NCBI GenBank assembly: GCA_017435365.1
Contig: JAFSFD010000052.1
Span: 1 to 55,621 of the forward strand
DNA: 55,621 bases
Reading direction: 5' to 3'
Origin: Akkermansia sp.
Lineage (GTDB): Bacteria; Verrucomicrobiota; Verrucomicrobiia; Verrucomicrobiales; Akkermansiaceae
Shown: positions 34,877 to 42,670 of the stretch, piece by piece
Layout: each line of letters begins with the position of its first letter
Position numbering within the stretch: position 1 is the stretch's first letter
Made by a program: the position numbers and the translations under genes
The notes under the pieces: model-generated
Seen by the model: only the letters and a program-made list of their open reading frames with translations
What the model was told of the DNA's origin: nothing
Databases searched by the model: none

Positions 34877-36955
34877 TCAGCTGCCCTTTTTCTGCACTAC
34901 GGCGCGATACAAGGACGGGCGTCCGCCGGGGGTGAGCGGCTGCTGCCAGGAATCATCCGGCTGCACGCCGGTGAGGCGCAACAAGTGCAGATCAGTGCGG
35001 GCGGCTTCTATCAGTTTATACAATCCGGGTCTGATGCCGCCGGTCTCCTTCCACGGCTGGGGCCCGACACGCCAGACCGGCTTAAAGGAAATGCGTTGCC
35101 AGCCATGTATCTTGAGCCCATAATCCAGCATGGACAGAGCCCTGCCGCGCCGGCCCTGCTGCATTTCATGGCGACCCCAGAAAATGAGATTAAGGGAATA
35201 ATAAGCCGGCCAATTATTTAACAGCGACCACGTAAGGCCATCACCCGGGTATTTATCCCGCATGAGCTGCTCAGCCTCAGCGTACTTACCCTGGTTTCCC
35301 AGCACCCCCACCAGCATGGTTGCAGTAAACAACTGCTTCGGGTTTGCCGCCAGGGCCAGTTTCAGCAGGCGTTCCTGCTCGGCCGGTTCCACCTGATTCT
35401 GAGGAAACATGAAATACGTATCGAGCAAGGCCGGACTCGGGTAATGAGGCAGCAGCGCAGCTATCATCTCACGGCGGAGCTCAGCGCGGCCATCCCCCCC
35501 GCCCCGGCTCACTTCATTATATGCCCACTGGGCCTGCCAGGCAGGCTGGAGCTTGCAGCCGAGATTAACGGCAACTCCCCCCAGCCACACAGCAAGCAGC
35601 AGGAGAACACCCCGCCCGGGCCAGCCCTGAGCCCGCACCGGCACCAGGGGAGCCTGCGCGGCGGAGACCCATGTTCTCCCGGAAAACCAGGATTGCTCGC
35701 GATGCGCAAAAGGAGACGCCAGCACGCCGCAGGCAAATGCCATGAGGCTCACGAAAGCAAAGGAATGCATCGGAAAATCCACAAACGAGTACCCCGCCAC
35801 CACGGCAACAACAGTCATGCAAACGATGACCAGATGCTTCCGGGTCTCAGTCTCCGATTCGGACGCCAGGCAACGCAGACCGCGCAGCAGATGCCCCCCC
35901 ACCAGGACAACCGAGAACAAGAGCCCGAGCACGCCATAATCCACCCAGACCTGCAAATACTCATTGTGCGCATAATTGGGCAACTGCCATTCACTGTAGA
36001 AAGGGATAAGCTCCCAGGTTGTGGCGTTGGCGCCGCACCCCCACAGCGGGACAGACGGAAGCACCTCGCACACGGCAAGCCAGATGTAAAAACGCAAATG
36101 CGTATCGATTCCGCCAATAAGTCCCATAAGATGGTTACCGAACAGCAAATCAAAGAGCGCCACAAGAAAAGACACCAGAAAAACACACCCGGCCACAATA
36201 TTCAGCACGCTCATTTTTCTGCCTTCAAACAGGCGGAAGAGCAATTTCAATCCCCAGAGCAACAGAACAGCCAACGGAAAGACCAGATAAACTGCCCGGG
36301 TCAGGCACATAAACGCCGCCACAACGGCTACAGCTCCCACCAGCAGACCGCCCAGGCGCCGCCAGCCACAGCCCCCCCACAGAGACCACGCACACAGCAC
36401 GCAGCCACCCAGGCAAAGAAACACCCCCGCAAAGTTCTTGTAAATAAATAATGCCATGGGCAGTGCATTGCGACCCTCCGGGGTATAGGCAGCGCGGCCG
36501 AGCAGCTCCGTGCCGAACCAGGGCTGGCGTGCTGCCCACATGGCCAGCACATTGGCCAGCAAGGCGAATGCCAGCCATGCAGCCACTGCGCCATAATTCT
36601 TATTCTGAGCCACATAGACCCCGGCCACATAATACACCATTCCCCCCAGAATCAGCGCCGTCTCTCCCCAGGAATCCACCACAGCATAGCTGTTCATGCT
36701 GCGAACCAGAAAATAGCACCCCACCGCAAGAGCACACCATCCCGTGTTGCTCATCCTGACCAGTCGCTTGCCGGCCAGCACGGCAGTCACCACCACCACC
36801 AGCACCACCGCCAGCGCTATGCACGCAGGAAACGCACTAAAGGCATGCGCATCCACGGCCGCCATGGAAAATATCCACAAAACAGCCAGCAGAATTCCGG
36901 CCAGCCGGCCAGGCAGGCTCTCTGTCAATCTCACCGCAGGTGTATGTTCAGCCAT
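34877..36955 (-). CDS. O-antigen ligase/polymerase-like membrane protein
   Basis: 692 aa. About a dozen hydrophobic segments in the first 450 residues, with the Wzy/WaaL-type periplasmic region ALPMALFIYKNFAGVFL and GCGANATTWELIPFY followed by LPNYAHNEYLQVWVDYGVLGL (the HNxYLQ signature of the O-antigen ligase family). The C-terminal third is soluble and helical, possibly TPR-like (KYAEAEQLMRDKYPG, RGRALSMLDYGLKIHGW). It likely polymerises or ligates surface polysaccharide. Start: TTGCGG-N17-TATGAT ends 7 nt before ATG 36955, excluding upstream methionines. Divergent glycosyltransferase fits the pathway. Confidence 0.85.
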   Translation of the reverse strand: MAEHTPAVRLTESLPGRLAGILLAVLWIFSMAAVDAHAFSAFPACIALAVVLVVVVTAVLAGKRLVRMSNTGWCALAVGCYFLVRSMNSYAVVDSWGETALILGGMVYYVAGVYVAQNKNYGAVAAWLAFALLANVLAMWAARQPWFGTELLGRAAYTPEGRNALPMALFIYKNFAGVFLCLGGCVLCAWSLWGGCGWRRLGGLLVGAVAVVAAFMCLTRAVYLVFPLAVLLLWGLKLLFRLFEGRKMSVLNIVAGCVFLVSFLVALFDLLFGNHLMGLIGGIDTHLRFYIWLAVCEVLPSVPLWGCGANATTWELIPFYSEWQLPNYAHNEYLQVWVDYGVLGLLFSVVLVGGHLLRGLRCLASESETETRKHLVIVCMTVVAVVAGYSFVDFPMHSFAFVSLMAFACGVLASPFAHREQSWFSGRTWVSAAQAPLVPVRAQGWPGRGVLLLLAVWLGGVAVNLGCKLQPAWQAQWAYNEVSRGGGDGRAELRREMIAALLPHYPSPALLDTYFMFPQNQVEPAEQERLLKLALAANPKQLFTATMLVGVLGNQGKYAEAEQLMRDKYPGDGLTWSLLNNWPAYYSLNLIFWGRHEMQQGRRGRALSMLDYGLKIHGWQRISFKPVWRVGPQPWKETGGIRPGLYKLIEAARTDLHLLRLTGVQPDDSWQQPLTPGGRPSLYRAVVQKKGS

Positions 36956-36962
36956 GCGCCGC

Positions 36963-37038
36963 ATCATACCAGATAGAAGGCCGCCCCGCAAGCGCACAGC
37001 TGAAAAAACTTGACAGCAGGGACGAAGTATGCCAGAGT
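36963..37038. promoter_or_regulatory. Divergent promoters for the ligase-like and glycosyltransferase genes
   Basis: Minus: TTGCGG-N17-TATGAT (36991-36963), 7 nt to ATG 36955. Plus: TTGACA-N17-CAGAGT (37010-37038), 13 nt to ATG 37052. The -35 boxes are 18 bp apart. Confidence 0.65.
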
Positions 37039-37051
37039 GCGGCTCACAAGT

Positions 37052-38125
37052 ATGAAACTATTGCTAGCACTCACGGACCAGAGCTTTGCCGCCACTAAAT
37101 CAGTGGGCATCTTCAACGTATCCATGGGACTGGCGCAGGGGCTCATGCTGCACCCGGACATAAAAGAACTGCATATTCTGGGCAATACCGAGTGCGCCGC
37201 GCATTTCGCGCAGCTGCCCCCCCATGTGCATCTGCACCTGGCAGATAAACCGGTACCCCGCCGCTTCGGCCGTGTCTGGTGGGATCAGGTCGGCGTATGC
37301 GCGGCCATCCGGCGCATTCAACCGGACTGGGCCATCCTTCCCAAAGGTTTCCCGCCCTTCTTCCCGATGCTGGGTAAGACCAGGCTGGCCTGTTACCTGC
37401 ACGATGTAAACTGGGAATACTACGAACAGAAGCACGGGGAAGGCGATTCCCCTTTCCCCCGGCACGAACTGGTATACTTCCGTGCCCTGGGGCTCCGCTC
37501 CCTGAGGGTTTCAAATCTGGTGCTCACCTCCACCCGGTTCAACAAAAGCCGCTATGAACACTACTGCCCCGGCTGCCGGGTGGCGGTTGTCGGCATCGGG
37601 TTTGATGACGAGGTCCGGCCCTACTCTCCGGCAGGCGGGCGCGATATTCTTTTCTACGCCTCCCCGTTTCCGCACAAGCTCACCACCCTGGGCATTGAGC
37701 GAGTGGAAAGCTGGTTAAGGCAGCGGCCGGACGCCGGGAGCATTCGCATCCACCTCATCGGCCGCCTGCCGCATGGTCTCACCCTGCCCGGGCAGCATTG
37801 GGTGCAGCATGGTCGCCTGCCCTTCGATGAGCTTCAGCGCATTCAGCAGCAGGAGTGCCGCTGCGCCATCTATTTCTCCGACTACGAAGGCTTCGGCATG
37901 CCCCCGGTGGAATGCCTGCGCAGCGGAATTCCCTGCCTGGCCAGCGCCCTGCCGCCCATCTGCGAGAACATCCCCGCCCGCTTCACCTTCGACAACGCGG
38001 ATGCCGCAGATTTCATCCACAAACTCAACACGGTCTACGATAAGCCGGATATGACGAACCTGCCCGCCTACCCCACGTGGCAGGAAGTCGCCAGGCGCTG
38101 CGTAGCTGCCATGCAGCAGCATTAA
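37052..38125 (+). CDS. GT4-type glycosyltransferase
   Basis: 357 aa. Two-domain GT-B fold. Seen: N-terminal ALTDQSFAATKSVGIFN, LACYLHDVNWEYY, VLTSTRFNKSRYEHY in the linker, then RDILFYASPFPHKL and the C-terminal nucleotide-sugar site IYFSDYEGFGMPPVECLRSG (the EGFGxPxxE motif of family GT4). It probably adds a sugar to a surface glycan, in keeping with the divergent ligase-like gene. Acceptor unknown. Start fixed by the promoter; a TTG further upstream overlaps the -35 box. Confidence 0.88.
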   Translation: MKLLLALTDQSFAATKSVGIFNVSMGLAQGLMLHPDIKELHILGNTECAAHFAQLPPHVHLHLADKPVPRRFGRVWWDQVGVCAAIRRIQPDWAILPKGFPPFFPMLGKTRLACYLHDVNWEYYEQKHGEGDSPFPRHELVYFRALGLRSLRVSNLVLTSTRFNKSRYEHYCPGCRVAVVGIGFDDEVRPYSPAGGRDILFYASPFPHKLTTLGIERVESWLRQRPDAGSIRIHLIGRLPHGLTLPGQHWVQHGRLPFDELQRIQQQECRCAIYFSDYEGFGMPPVECLRSGIPCLASALPPICENIPARFTFDNADAADFIHKLNTVYDKPDMTNLPAYPTWQEVARRCVAAMQQH

Positions 38126-38148
38126 CGCCGCCGCCTCTTATTCAGCAC

Positions 38149-38182
38149 GAAAAAGGACAAGCTTTTCAGCTTGTCCTTTTTT
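38149..38182. terminator. Bidirectional terminator between the glycosyltransferase gene and rpsU
   Basis: 14-bp stem AAAAAGGACAAGCT/AGCTTGTCCTTTTT (38150-38163 with 38168-38181), loop TTTC. Confidence 0.9.
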
Positions 38183-38208
38183 CAAAAATCTTTCCCGAAC
38201 AATGGGTT

Positions 38209-38448
38209 TCAGGCCTCAACAGCGGGGGTCACAGCGGCAGCCGGAATCTCCTCCTTGTTGGTGAAGTGCCACTTCACCTTGTTGCGCTTGCTGGCGGAAC
38301 GGGCCTTGCGGCGCTTCTCATCCATGGGGCTCTCGAAAGCACGACGACGGCGCATTTCCTCGAGGATACCCTCGGTGTCGAGCTTGGTCTTAAGGCGCTT
38401 CAGAGCGCGGTCGATCGGTTCTCCTTTACGTACAGATACAGAACGCAT
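38209..38448 (-). CDS. rpsU: Ribosomal protein bS21
   Basis: 79 aa, small-subunit protein near the mRNA exit and the anti-SD end of 16S rRNA. Seen: VSVRKGEPIDRALKRLKTKL, EEMRRRRAFESPMDEKRRKARSASKR, the classic bS21 core. A short extra C-terminus (AAAVTPAVEA) is present. Upstream is AAAGGAAAAATC before the ATG, one of the few SD-like sequences in the window, preceded by a leader of about 40 nt. Contrast with leaderless neighbours suggests special translational control. Confidence 0.93.
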   Translation of the reverse strand: MRSVSVRKGEPIDRALKRLKTKLDTEGILEEMRRRRAFESPMDEKRRKARSASKRNKVKWHFTNKEEIPAAAVTPAVEA

Positions 38449-38521
38449 GATTTTTCCTTTGTTGTTGATATATTGTCCGGGAACGGGCAGGCAAGATACA
38501 GCAATTGCGCCTTCCTGTCAA
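38449..38521 (-). promoter_or_regulatory. Promoter and leader of rpsU with an SD-like sequence
   Basis: TTGACA (38521-38516), 17-bp spacer, TATCTT (38498-38493), then a leader of about 37-44 nt containing AAAGGA about 6-11 nt before the ATG. Confidence 0.65.
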
Positions 38522-38585
38522 GTTTTTTGTCGCACATTTAGAAAAAAAGCTGACAAAATCCGGGCCATGGCTCCGAAATCAGGGC

Positions 38586-38614
38586 TTGCCAAGGCGGGTA
38601 CGAGCGTGTACAAT
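38586..38614 (+). promoter_or_regulatory. Promoter of the radical SAM operon
   Basis: TTGCCA, 17-bp spacer, TACAAT (38609-38614), 6 nt to GTG 38621. Confidence 0.7.
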
Positions 38615-38620
38615 GCGCGC

Positions 38621-39697
38621 GTGACTGCGCCGAAACACCCGTCGATGTGCGATTTTGCCGAACGCCCGTTCATCCTGTTCTGGGAGGTAACCCGTGCGTG
38701 CGCCCTGGCCTGCAAGCATTGCCGGGCCATAGCCCAGCCGAAGGCACACCCGGAAGAGCTGAACCATGAGGAAGCCCTGGCGCTGGTGGACGAGATTGCG
38801 GAGCTGGCGCCGCCCATGCTGGTGCTGACCGGGGGCGACCCGATGATGAGGCGCGATATTTTCGACATCATCGAGCGGGCCACAGCCAGGGGGCTGCGCG
38901 TGGCGCTGAGCCCGGCGGCCACCAACCGCCTGCTCCATACCGATTTTCACAAACTGCGCGCCGCCGGCGTGGTGAGCATGAGCCTGAGCCTGGACGGCGC
39001 CACCCAGGCCACGCACGATGCCTTCCGCGGCGTGCCGCACACCTTCGAGCGCACGCTGCAAGCCGCCCGCATGGCAAAGGAAGCCGGCATCCAGCTGCAG
39101 ATTAACACCACCATTTCCCGCAGCACCCTGCCCGAGCTGGAGGGTTTTGTGGATATTCTGAAAGAGATTCAGCCGGATGTGTGGAGCGTGTTCCTGCTGG
39201 TGCCCACCGGCCGCGCCACGCTGGAGGAGCTGCCCGGCGCCACTGAGCTGGAAGCCCTGTGGAGCCGTCTGCTGGAGCTGCGCAGCGAACTTCCCTTCGC
39301 CATCAAGACCACGGAGGGGCACCACTACCGCCGAGCCCTGATGCAGGCTGCCCGCAGCGGCGGCGCCCCTGCCCCGCGCCACATGGTCCCCACCCGCGAC
39401 GGCAAAGGGGTGGCCTTCATCTCCCACGTGGGCGAGATTCAACCCAGCGGCTTCCTGCCCCTCACCGCCGGCAACGTGCGCACCGACAAGCTGGCCGACA
39501 TCTACCGCAGCCACCCTCTTTTTGTGCAGCTGCGCAATGATGATGCGCTGGGCGGCAAGTGCGGGCGCTGCGAATACCGCCGCATGTGCGGCGGCTCCCG
39601 CGCACGGGCCTATGGCAGCTGCGGCGATATGATGGCCGCCGAACCCCTCTGTAACTATATACCCGCCGCCCTGCGCGGTGATTCTCCCCAGTCATGA
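38621..39697 (+). CDS. Radical SAM/SPASM protein, AhbD-like
   Basis: 358 aa. The radical SAM cluster CALACKHC sits in the WEVTRACALACKHCRA context shared by AhbD/TIGR04053-type proteins, with LVLTGGDPMMR and SLSLDGA following. A C-terminal SPASM-like region binds a second cluster (CGRCEYRRMCGGSRARA, EPLCNY). AhbD converts iron-coproporphyrin III to heme b in the siroheme-dependent pathway; the context (next gene AhbC-like) supports this, but TIGR04053 proteins are not all AhbD. GTG start chosen from the promoter; ATG 38645 (MCDFAERP) is the alternative. It overlaps the next gene by 4 nt. Confidence 0.8.
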   Translation: MTAPKHPSMCDFAERPFILFWEVTRACALACKHCRAIAQPKAHPEELNHEEALALVDEIAELAPPMLVLTGGDPMMRRDIFDIIERATARGLRVALSPAATNRLLHTDFHKLRAAGVVSMSLSLDGATQATHDAFRGVPHTFERTLQAARMAKEAGIQLQINTTISRSTLPELEGFVDILKEIQPDVWSVFLLVPTGRATLEELPGATELEALWSRLLELRSELPFAIKTTEGHHYRRALMQAARSGGAPAPRHMVPTRDGKGVAFISHVGEIQPSGFLPLTAGNVRTDKLADIYRSHPLFVQLRNDDALGGKCGRCEYRRMCGGSRARAYGSCGDMMAAEPLCNYIPAALRGDSPQS

Positions 39698-40941
39698 TCA
39701 ACATCACCAAACTCTGGACAGGCGCCGCCCAGCCGGCAGACCACATCCGCTACGGCCAGGGCCACGGCAGCAACGCTCTGAACACCAGCACCGCTGCCTG
39801 CATGCCGGCTTCCTCCCGCGTGCGCAAACCCATCGTGGTCTGGAATATCACCCGCACCTGCAACCTGCGCTGCGTGCATTGCTATGCTGACTCCCACGCC
39901 GAGCGCTACGCCGGCGAACTGAGCTGGGAGCAGTGCTGCGCCGTCATCGATGACCTGGCTGATTACAAGGTGAACGCCCTGCTGCTTTCCGGCGGCGAGC
40001 CGCTGCTGCACCCGCAGCTACCGCAGATTCTGCAGCGCGCCACCGAAAAGGGGCTCAAAGTCACCATTTCCACCAACGGCACCCGCATCACCCCGGATAT
40101 GGCCCGCCTGTTCAAGGAACTGGGCGTAGCCTACGTGGGCATCTCGCTGGACGGCATCGGCGCGGTGCATGATAAGTTCCGCGGCGTGCAGGGCGCATTC
40201 GACGGTGCCATCCGCGGATTCAAACTCTGTGAGGAAGTAGGCCAGAAAACAGGCCTGCGGCTCACGCTCACGCGCAACAACGTGCAGAGCATGGAGCAGA
40301 TTCTCGACTTCATCGAGCAGGAGGGAATCCAGCGCGTATGCTTCTACCACCTGGTACCCACCGGGCGCGGCGTGGATGTGGCCAGCCTGAAACCGGAGGA
40401 AGCCCGCGCTGCGCTGGATATGCTCATCGCACGCGCGGAGGCCTGGCACGCAGCCGGACAGACCCGCGAGCTGCTCACCGTGACCCAGCCGGCAGACGGC
40501 GTGTACCTGCTGCTGCGCCAGCTGCGCGAGGGGCACCCCCTGGCCAAGGAAACGCTCCGCCTGCTCACCTGGAACGGCGGCGGCGCCAACAGCTCCGGCC
40601 GGGGCATCGCCAATATCGACACGCAGGGCAATATCCACCCCGACCAGTTCTGGCAAGGTGTGACCCTCGGTAACGTGAAAACCCAGAAATTCTCCGATGT
40701 GTGGGAGGCAGCCCACGAGCCCAGCGCCGATGTGCTCCGCGAGCTGCGCGGCAGCGATGACCCACTGGAGCGCCAGAAGAAACTCAGCGGCCGCTGCGCC
40801 TCCTGCAAGCATTTCGCCCTGTGCGGCGGCGGCTTCCGCACCCGCGCCGCTTTCGCCAACGGCCACTGGTATGGCTCTGACACCGGATGTTATCTCTCCG
40901 ATGAAGAGACACAGACCGACATTTCGGAGCTTTTGGGATAA
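39694..40941 (+). CDS. ahbC: 12,18-didecarboxysiroheme deacetylase AhbC-like
   Basis: 415 aa. Opens with ITKLWTGAAQPADHIRYGQG, matching the AhbC/NirJ N-terminus, then VVWNITRTCNLRCVHCYAD with the radical SAM CxxxCxxC, LLLSGGEPLLHP, SLDG and a conserved FYHLVPTGRG. The C-terminus has the second cluster (CASCKHFALCGGGFRTRA, GCYL). AhbC removes acetate side chains from didecarboxysiroheme to give iron-coproporphyrin III. ATGA overlap with the upstream gene implies coupled translation. Together they point to the alternative heme pathway, supplying heme for respiration. Confidence 0.85.
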   Translation: MINITKLWTGAAQPADHIRYGQGHGSNALNTSTAACMPASSRVRKPIVVWNITRTCNLRCVHCYADSHAERYAGELSWEQCCAVIDDLADYKVNALLLSGGEPLLHPQLPQILQRATEKGLKVTISTNGTRITPDMARLFKELGVAYVGISLDGIGAVHDKFRGVQGAFDGAIRGFKLCEEVGQKTGLRLTLTRNNVQSMEQILDFIEQEGIQRVCFYHLVPTGRGVDVASLKPEEARAALDMLIARAEAWHAAGQTRELLTVTQPADGVYLLLRQLREGHPLAKETLRLLTWNGGGANSSGRGIANIDTQGNIHPDQFWQGVTLGNVKTQKFSDVWEAAHEPSADVLRELRGSDDPLERQKKLSGRCASCKHFALCGGGFRTRAAFANGHWYGSDTGCYLSDEETQTDISELLG

Positions 40942-41018
40942 AAATTTCCCCTTCCTGCAACAAAACTGCACTTTTTTGCTTGCAGAGAACGAAATGATGT
41001 GGTATTTCTGATTGCGTC

Positions 41019-41450
41019 ATGAAGCGCTTACTCCTTTCTACAATTCTCTTGGCTCTGGCCGGCACGACGTATGCCGACATTCAGGCTCCGCCCGCCTCAG
41101 AGTACACGGCCACCCGCAAGCTGGGTCGCGCCATCGGCAACATTATCTACGCTGTGGAAGAAATCCCCACCACCATGATTCGCTGGAACAGCGCTGAGGG
41201 TGACTACGCCGGTTTCTCCGTCGGTATCGTTGACGGTGTAGGCCGCGCCCTCTCACGCGTGGGCTATGGCTTCTACGAACTCGTTACCTTCTGGGCCCCC
41301 ACCTACAAGTGCACCTACAAGCCCTGCTACCAGGATTCCTGCGGTCGCAGCGGCCTGAAGGAATACAACGTATGGGGCGGCTTCTCCGAATTCCCCGAGG
41401 AGCTCGGCTTCCAGAGCAAGTATGATTACACCCGCCACCAGGCCGACTGA
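41019..41450 (+). CDS. Exosortase-system-associated protein, TIGR04073-type
   Basis: 143 aa with a signal peptide (MKRLLLSTILLALAGTTYA). The mature part shows RKLGRAIGNIIYAVEEIPTTM, GFSVGIVDGVGRALSRVGYGFYELVTFWAP, and four cysteines near residues 90-105. The KLGRGxxN...EIPxT...G...G...R...G..E..TF..P pattern is that of the TIGR04073 family, found in genomes that have exosortase and PEP-CTERM proteins. Role unknown. It fits with the three PEP-CTERM genes in this window. A possible promoter TTGCAG-N17-TATTTC lies just upstream. Confidence 0.85.
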   Translation: MKRLLLSTILLALAGTTYADIQAPPASEYTATRKLGRAIGNIIYAVEEIPTTMIRWNSAEGDYAGFSVGIVDGVGRALSRVGYGFYELVTFWAPTYKCTYKPCYQDSCGRSGLKEYNVWGGFSEFPEELGFQSKYDYTRHQAD

Positions 41451-41471
41451 TAATCATACCGACAGTCTGAT

Positions 41472-41506
41472 AAAAACCCCGGTTGATGCATCACCGGGGT
41501 TTTCTG
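41472..41506 (+). terminator. Terminator of the TIGR04073-type gene
   Basis: Stem AACCCCGGT/ACCGGGGTT (41475-41483 with 41493-41501), then TTCTGTTG, with an A run on the other side. Confidence 0.8.
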
Positions 41507-41566
41507 TTGTCTGAAACAAACGCCGTAAGGAACAATAGAACCACCTGCCCGCAAGCCACCTCAGCC

Positions 41567-42028
41567 TCACACCCCGCCGCGGCTGAGAATCTGGGTAAGT
41601 TCCACCTGGAATGCCTGCAATTCTTCCGGAGTAGGCTGCCCCTGCAGCTCATTCCAGGCAAAGCGCCCCAGCTGGTCTATCTGCCAGCCACCGCGCGTTC
41701 CGGAGTCAAACTGCACCTTGCCGGAAATCAGCGTCCCGGGCAGCGTCAGCTCATCCAGCGTTACCACTGGTTTGCCTGCAGGGGGAAGTTGCTCCGCAGG
41801 CTCTGCTTTCTCCACCGGTGCGGGAGCCGGCTCCGGCTTTTTCTCCGGTGCAGGCGCTGAAGCCGTTGCTATCTCAATACCGTGATCCAGCAGAAGAAAG
41901 CGCACGTCCATATAAGTCATATGCACCCCGCACTCGGCTGCCAGGCGCTTCTGGATACCGTTCAAATCCACTCCTTCGCCAGCCCACTGGCGCACCGCTT
42001 CAAGTTGCTCTGCTGTCACCGTATTCAT
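41567..42028 (-). CDS. Small protein of unknown function with a proline-rich linker
   Basis: 153 aa. An N-terminal helical, helix-turn-helix-like part (TAEQLEAVRQWAGEGVDLNGIQKRL, then VHMTYMDVRFLLLDHGIEI) is joined by a linker of alternating P, A, E and K (about residues 58-85) to a compact C-terminal domain (VTLDELTLPGTLISGKVQF, GGWQIDQLGRFAWN). The same plan is seen in small verrucomicrobial proteins of unknown function. No signal peptide. Start: TTGCAA-N16-TATGAT ends 7 nt before ATG 42028. Confidence 0.7.
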   Translation of the reverse strand: MNTVTAEQLEAVRQWAGEGVDLNGIQKRLAAECGVHMTYMDVRFLLLDHGIEIATASAPAPEKKPEPAPAPVEKAEPAEQLPPAGKPVVTLDELTLPGTLISGKVQFDSGTRGGWQIDQLGRFAWNELQGQPTPEELQAFQVELTQILSRGGV

Positions 42029-42035
42029 CTCCCCC

Positions 42036-42063
42036 ATCATACCCACCCGGCACCACTTTGCAA
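42036..42063 (-). promoter_or_regulatory. Promoter of the gene at 42028
   Basis: TTGCAA (42063-42058), 16-bp spacer, TATGAT (42041-42036), 7 nt to ATG. Confidence 0.6.
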
Positions 42064-42126
42064 GCAGCAAACGTGACTTACCCGCCTATTTCCGCATCTC
42101 ACGGCAGTCACAGCCCTGTGATTGGA

Positions 42127-42155
42127 GCGCTACAGCATTCCTTATGCTGAGTCAA
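42127..42155 (-). promoter_or_regulatory. Promoter-like site with a palindrome as its 17-bp spacer, copy 1
   Basis: Minus strand: TTGACT (42155-42150), spacer CAGCATAAGGAATGCTG (42149-42133), TAGCGC (42132-42127). The spacer is a perfect dyad (CAGCAT/ATGCTG around AAGGA). It points toward the gene at 42028. Confidence 0.55.
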
Positions 42156-42253
42156 GGGTAAACGAGAGCGTTAAGCAGCCAACGCGCATGTAATCCAAAA
42201 ATTTTGCAAGAAATAGAAAAATCAACACCATTTGAAGAAGCTTTCCCTGCGCT

Positions 42254-42366
42254 AAAATTGGAATTTGGGTGTGGGGAAAACTTTGTCGGGGCACGGGACT
42301 TCAGTCCCGATTAAACGCACCATGATTTCGGGACTGAAGTCCCGTGCTCCGATAGCTACATATTCC
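42254..42366. repeat. MITE-like palindromic element, copy 5
   Basis: Core arms GGGACTTCAGTCCC and GGGACTGAAGTCCC with GTCGGGGCAC and GTGCTCCGAT ends. The terminal repeats are mostly lost. Confidence 0.75.
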
Positions 42367-42412
42367 CATTCATCGCACTCAGCAATCCAACTTGAGTGTT
42401 TATAAGCACAGG

Positions 42413-42441
42413 TGCTGTCAGCATAAGGAATGCTGTAGTAT
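42413..42441 (+). promoter_or_regulatory. Promoter-like site with a palindrome as its 17-bp spacer, copy 2
   Basis: Plus strand: weak TGCTGT, then the identical spacer CAGCATAAGGAATGCTG (42419-42435), then TAGTAT (42436-42441). The -35 is poor, so an activator may be needed. Confidence 0.5.
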
Positions 42442-42445
42442 ACGG

Positions 42446-42508
42446 ATGGCGCGGAAAAACCGTATTTCATTGCGCCGGCACAAACCATCGCCATGCCTCC
42501 TCATCTAA
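42446..42508 (+). CDS. Possible 20-residue basic micropeptide or small RNA
   Basis: ATG at 42446, 4 nt after a TAGTAT box, opens a 20-codon frame beginning MARKNRISLRRH and ending within a terminator hairpin. The transcript would be about 80 nt. It could be a leaderless basic micropeptide or a non-coding small RNA. The only support is the promoter-frame-terminator arrangement; nothing is recognised. Confidence 0.3.
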   Translation: MARKNRISLRRHKPSPCLLI

Positions 42509-42526
42509 GGAGGCATGGTGTTTTTT
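42491..42526 (+). terminator. Strong terminator upstream of nuoD
   Basis: Stem CCATGCCTCCT/AGGAGGCATGG (42491-42501 with 42508-42518), then TG and TTTTTT. No annotated protein gene precedes it closely, so it implies a short transcript from 42.44 kb. Confidence 0.85.
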
Positions 42527-42536
42527 CAAACAGATA

Positions 42537-42625
42537 AATTAGTCAAAACTAATTCTAAACAAGAGCGTATTTCTGCGATAGCAGGCGACTTTAGGCTTGC
42601 ACTTTACAAGGGAAAGGTGTTTAAT
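42537..42625 (+). promoter_or_regulatory. Promoter region of the nuo operon
   Basis: Palindrome AATTAGTCAAAACTAATT (42537-42554), then TTGCAC-N17-TTTAAT (42597-42625). The leader to ATG 42671 is about 40 nt and has no SD sequence. Confidence 0.5.
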
Positions 42626-42670
42626 ATCTACGCGTAACTGTGGCCGCAGGTGGCCCCGTATTCCCAGGTT

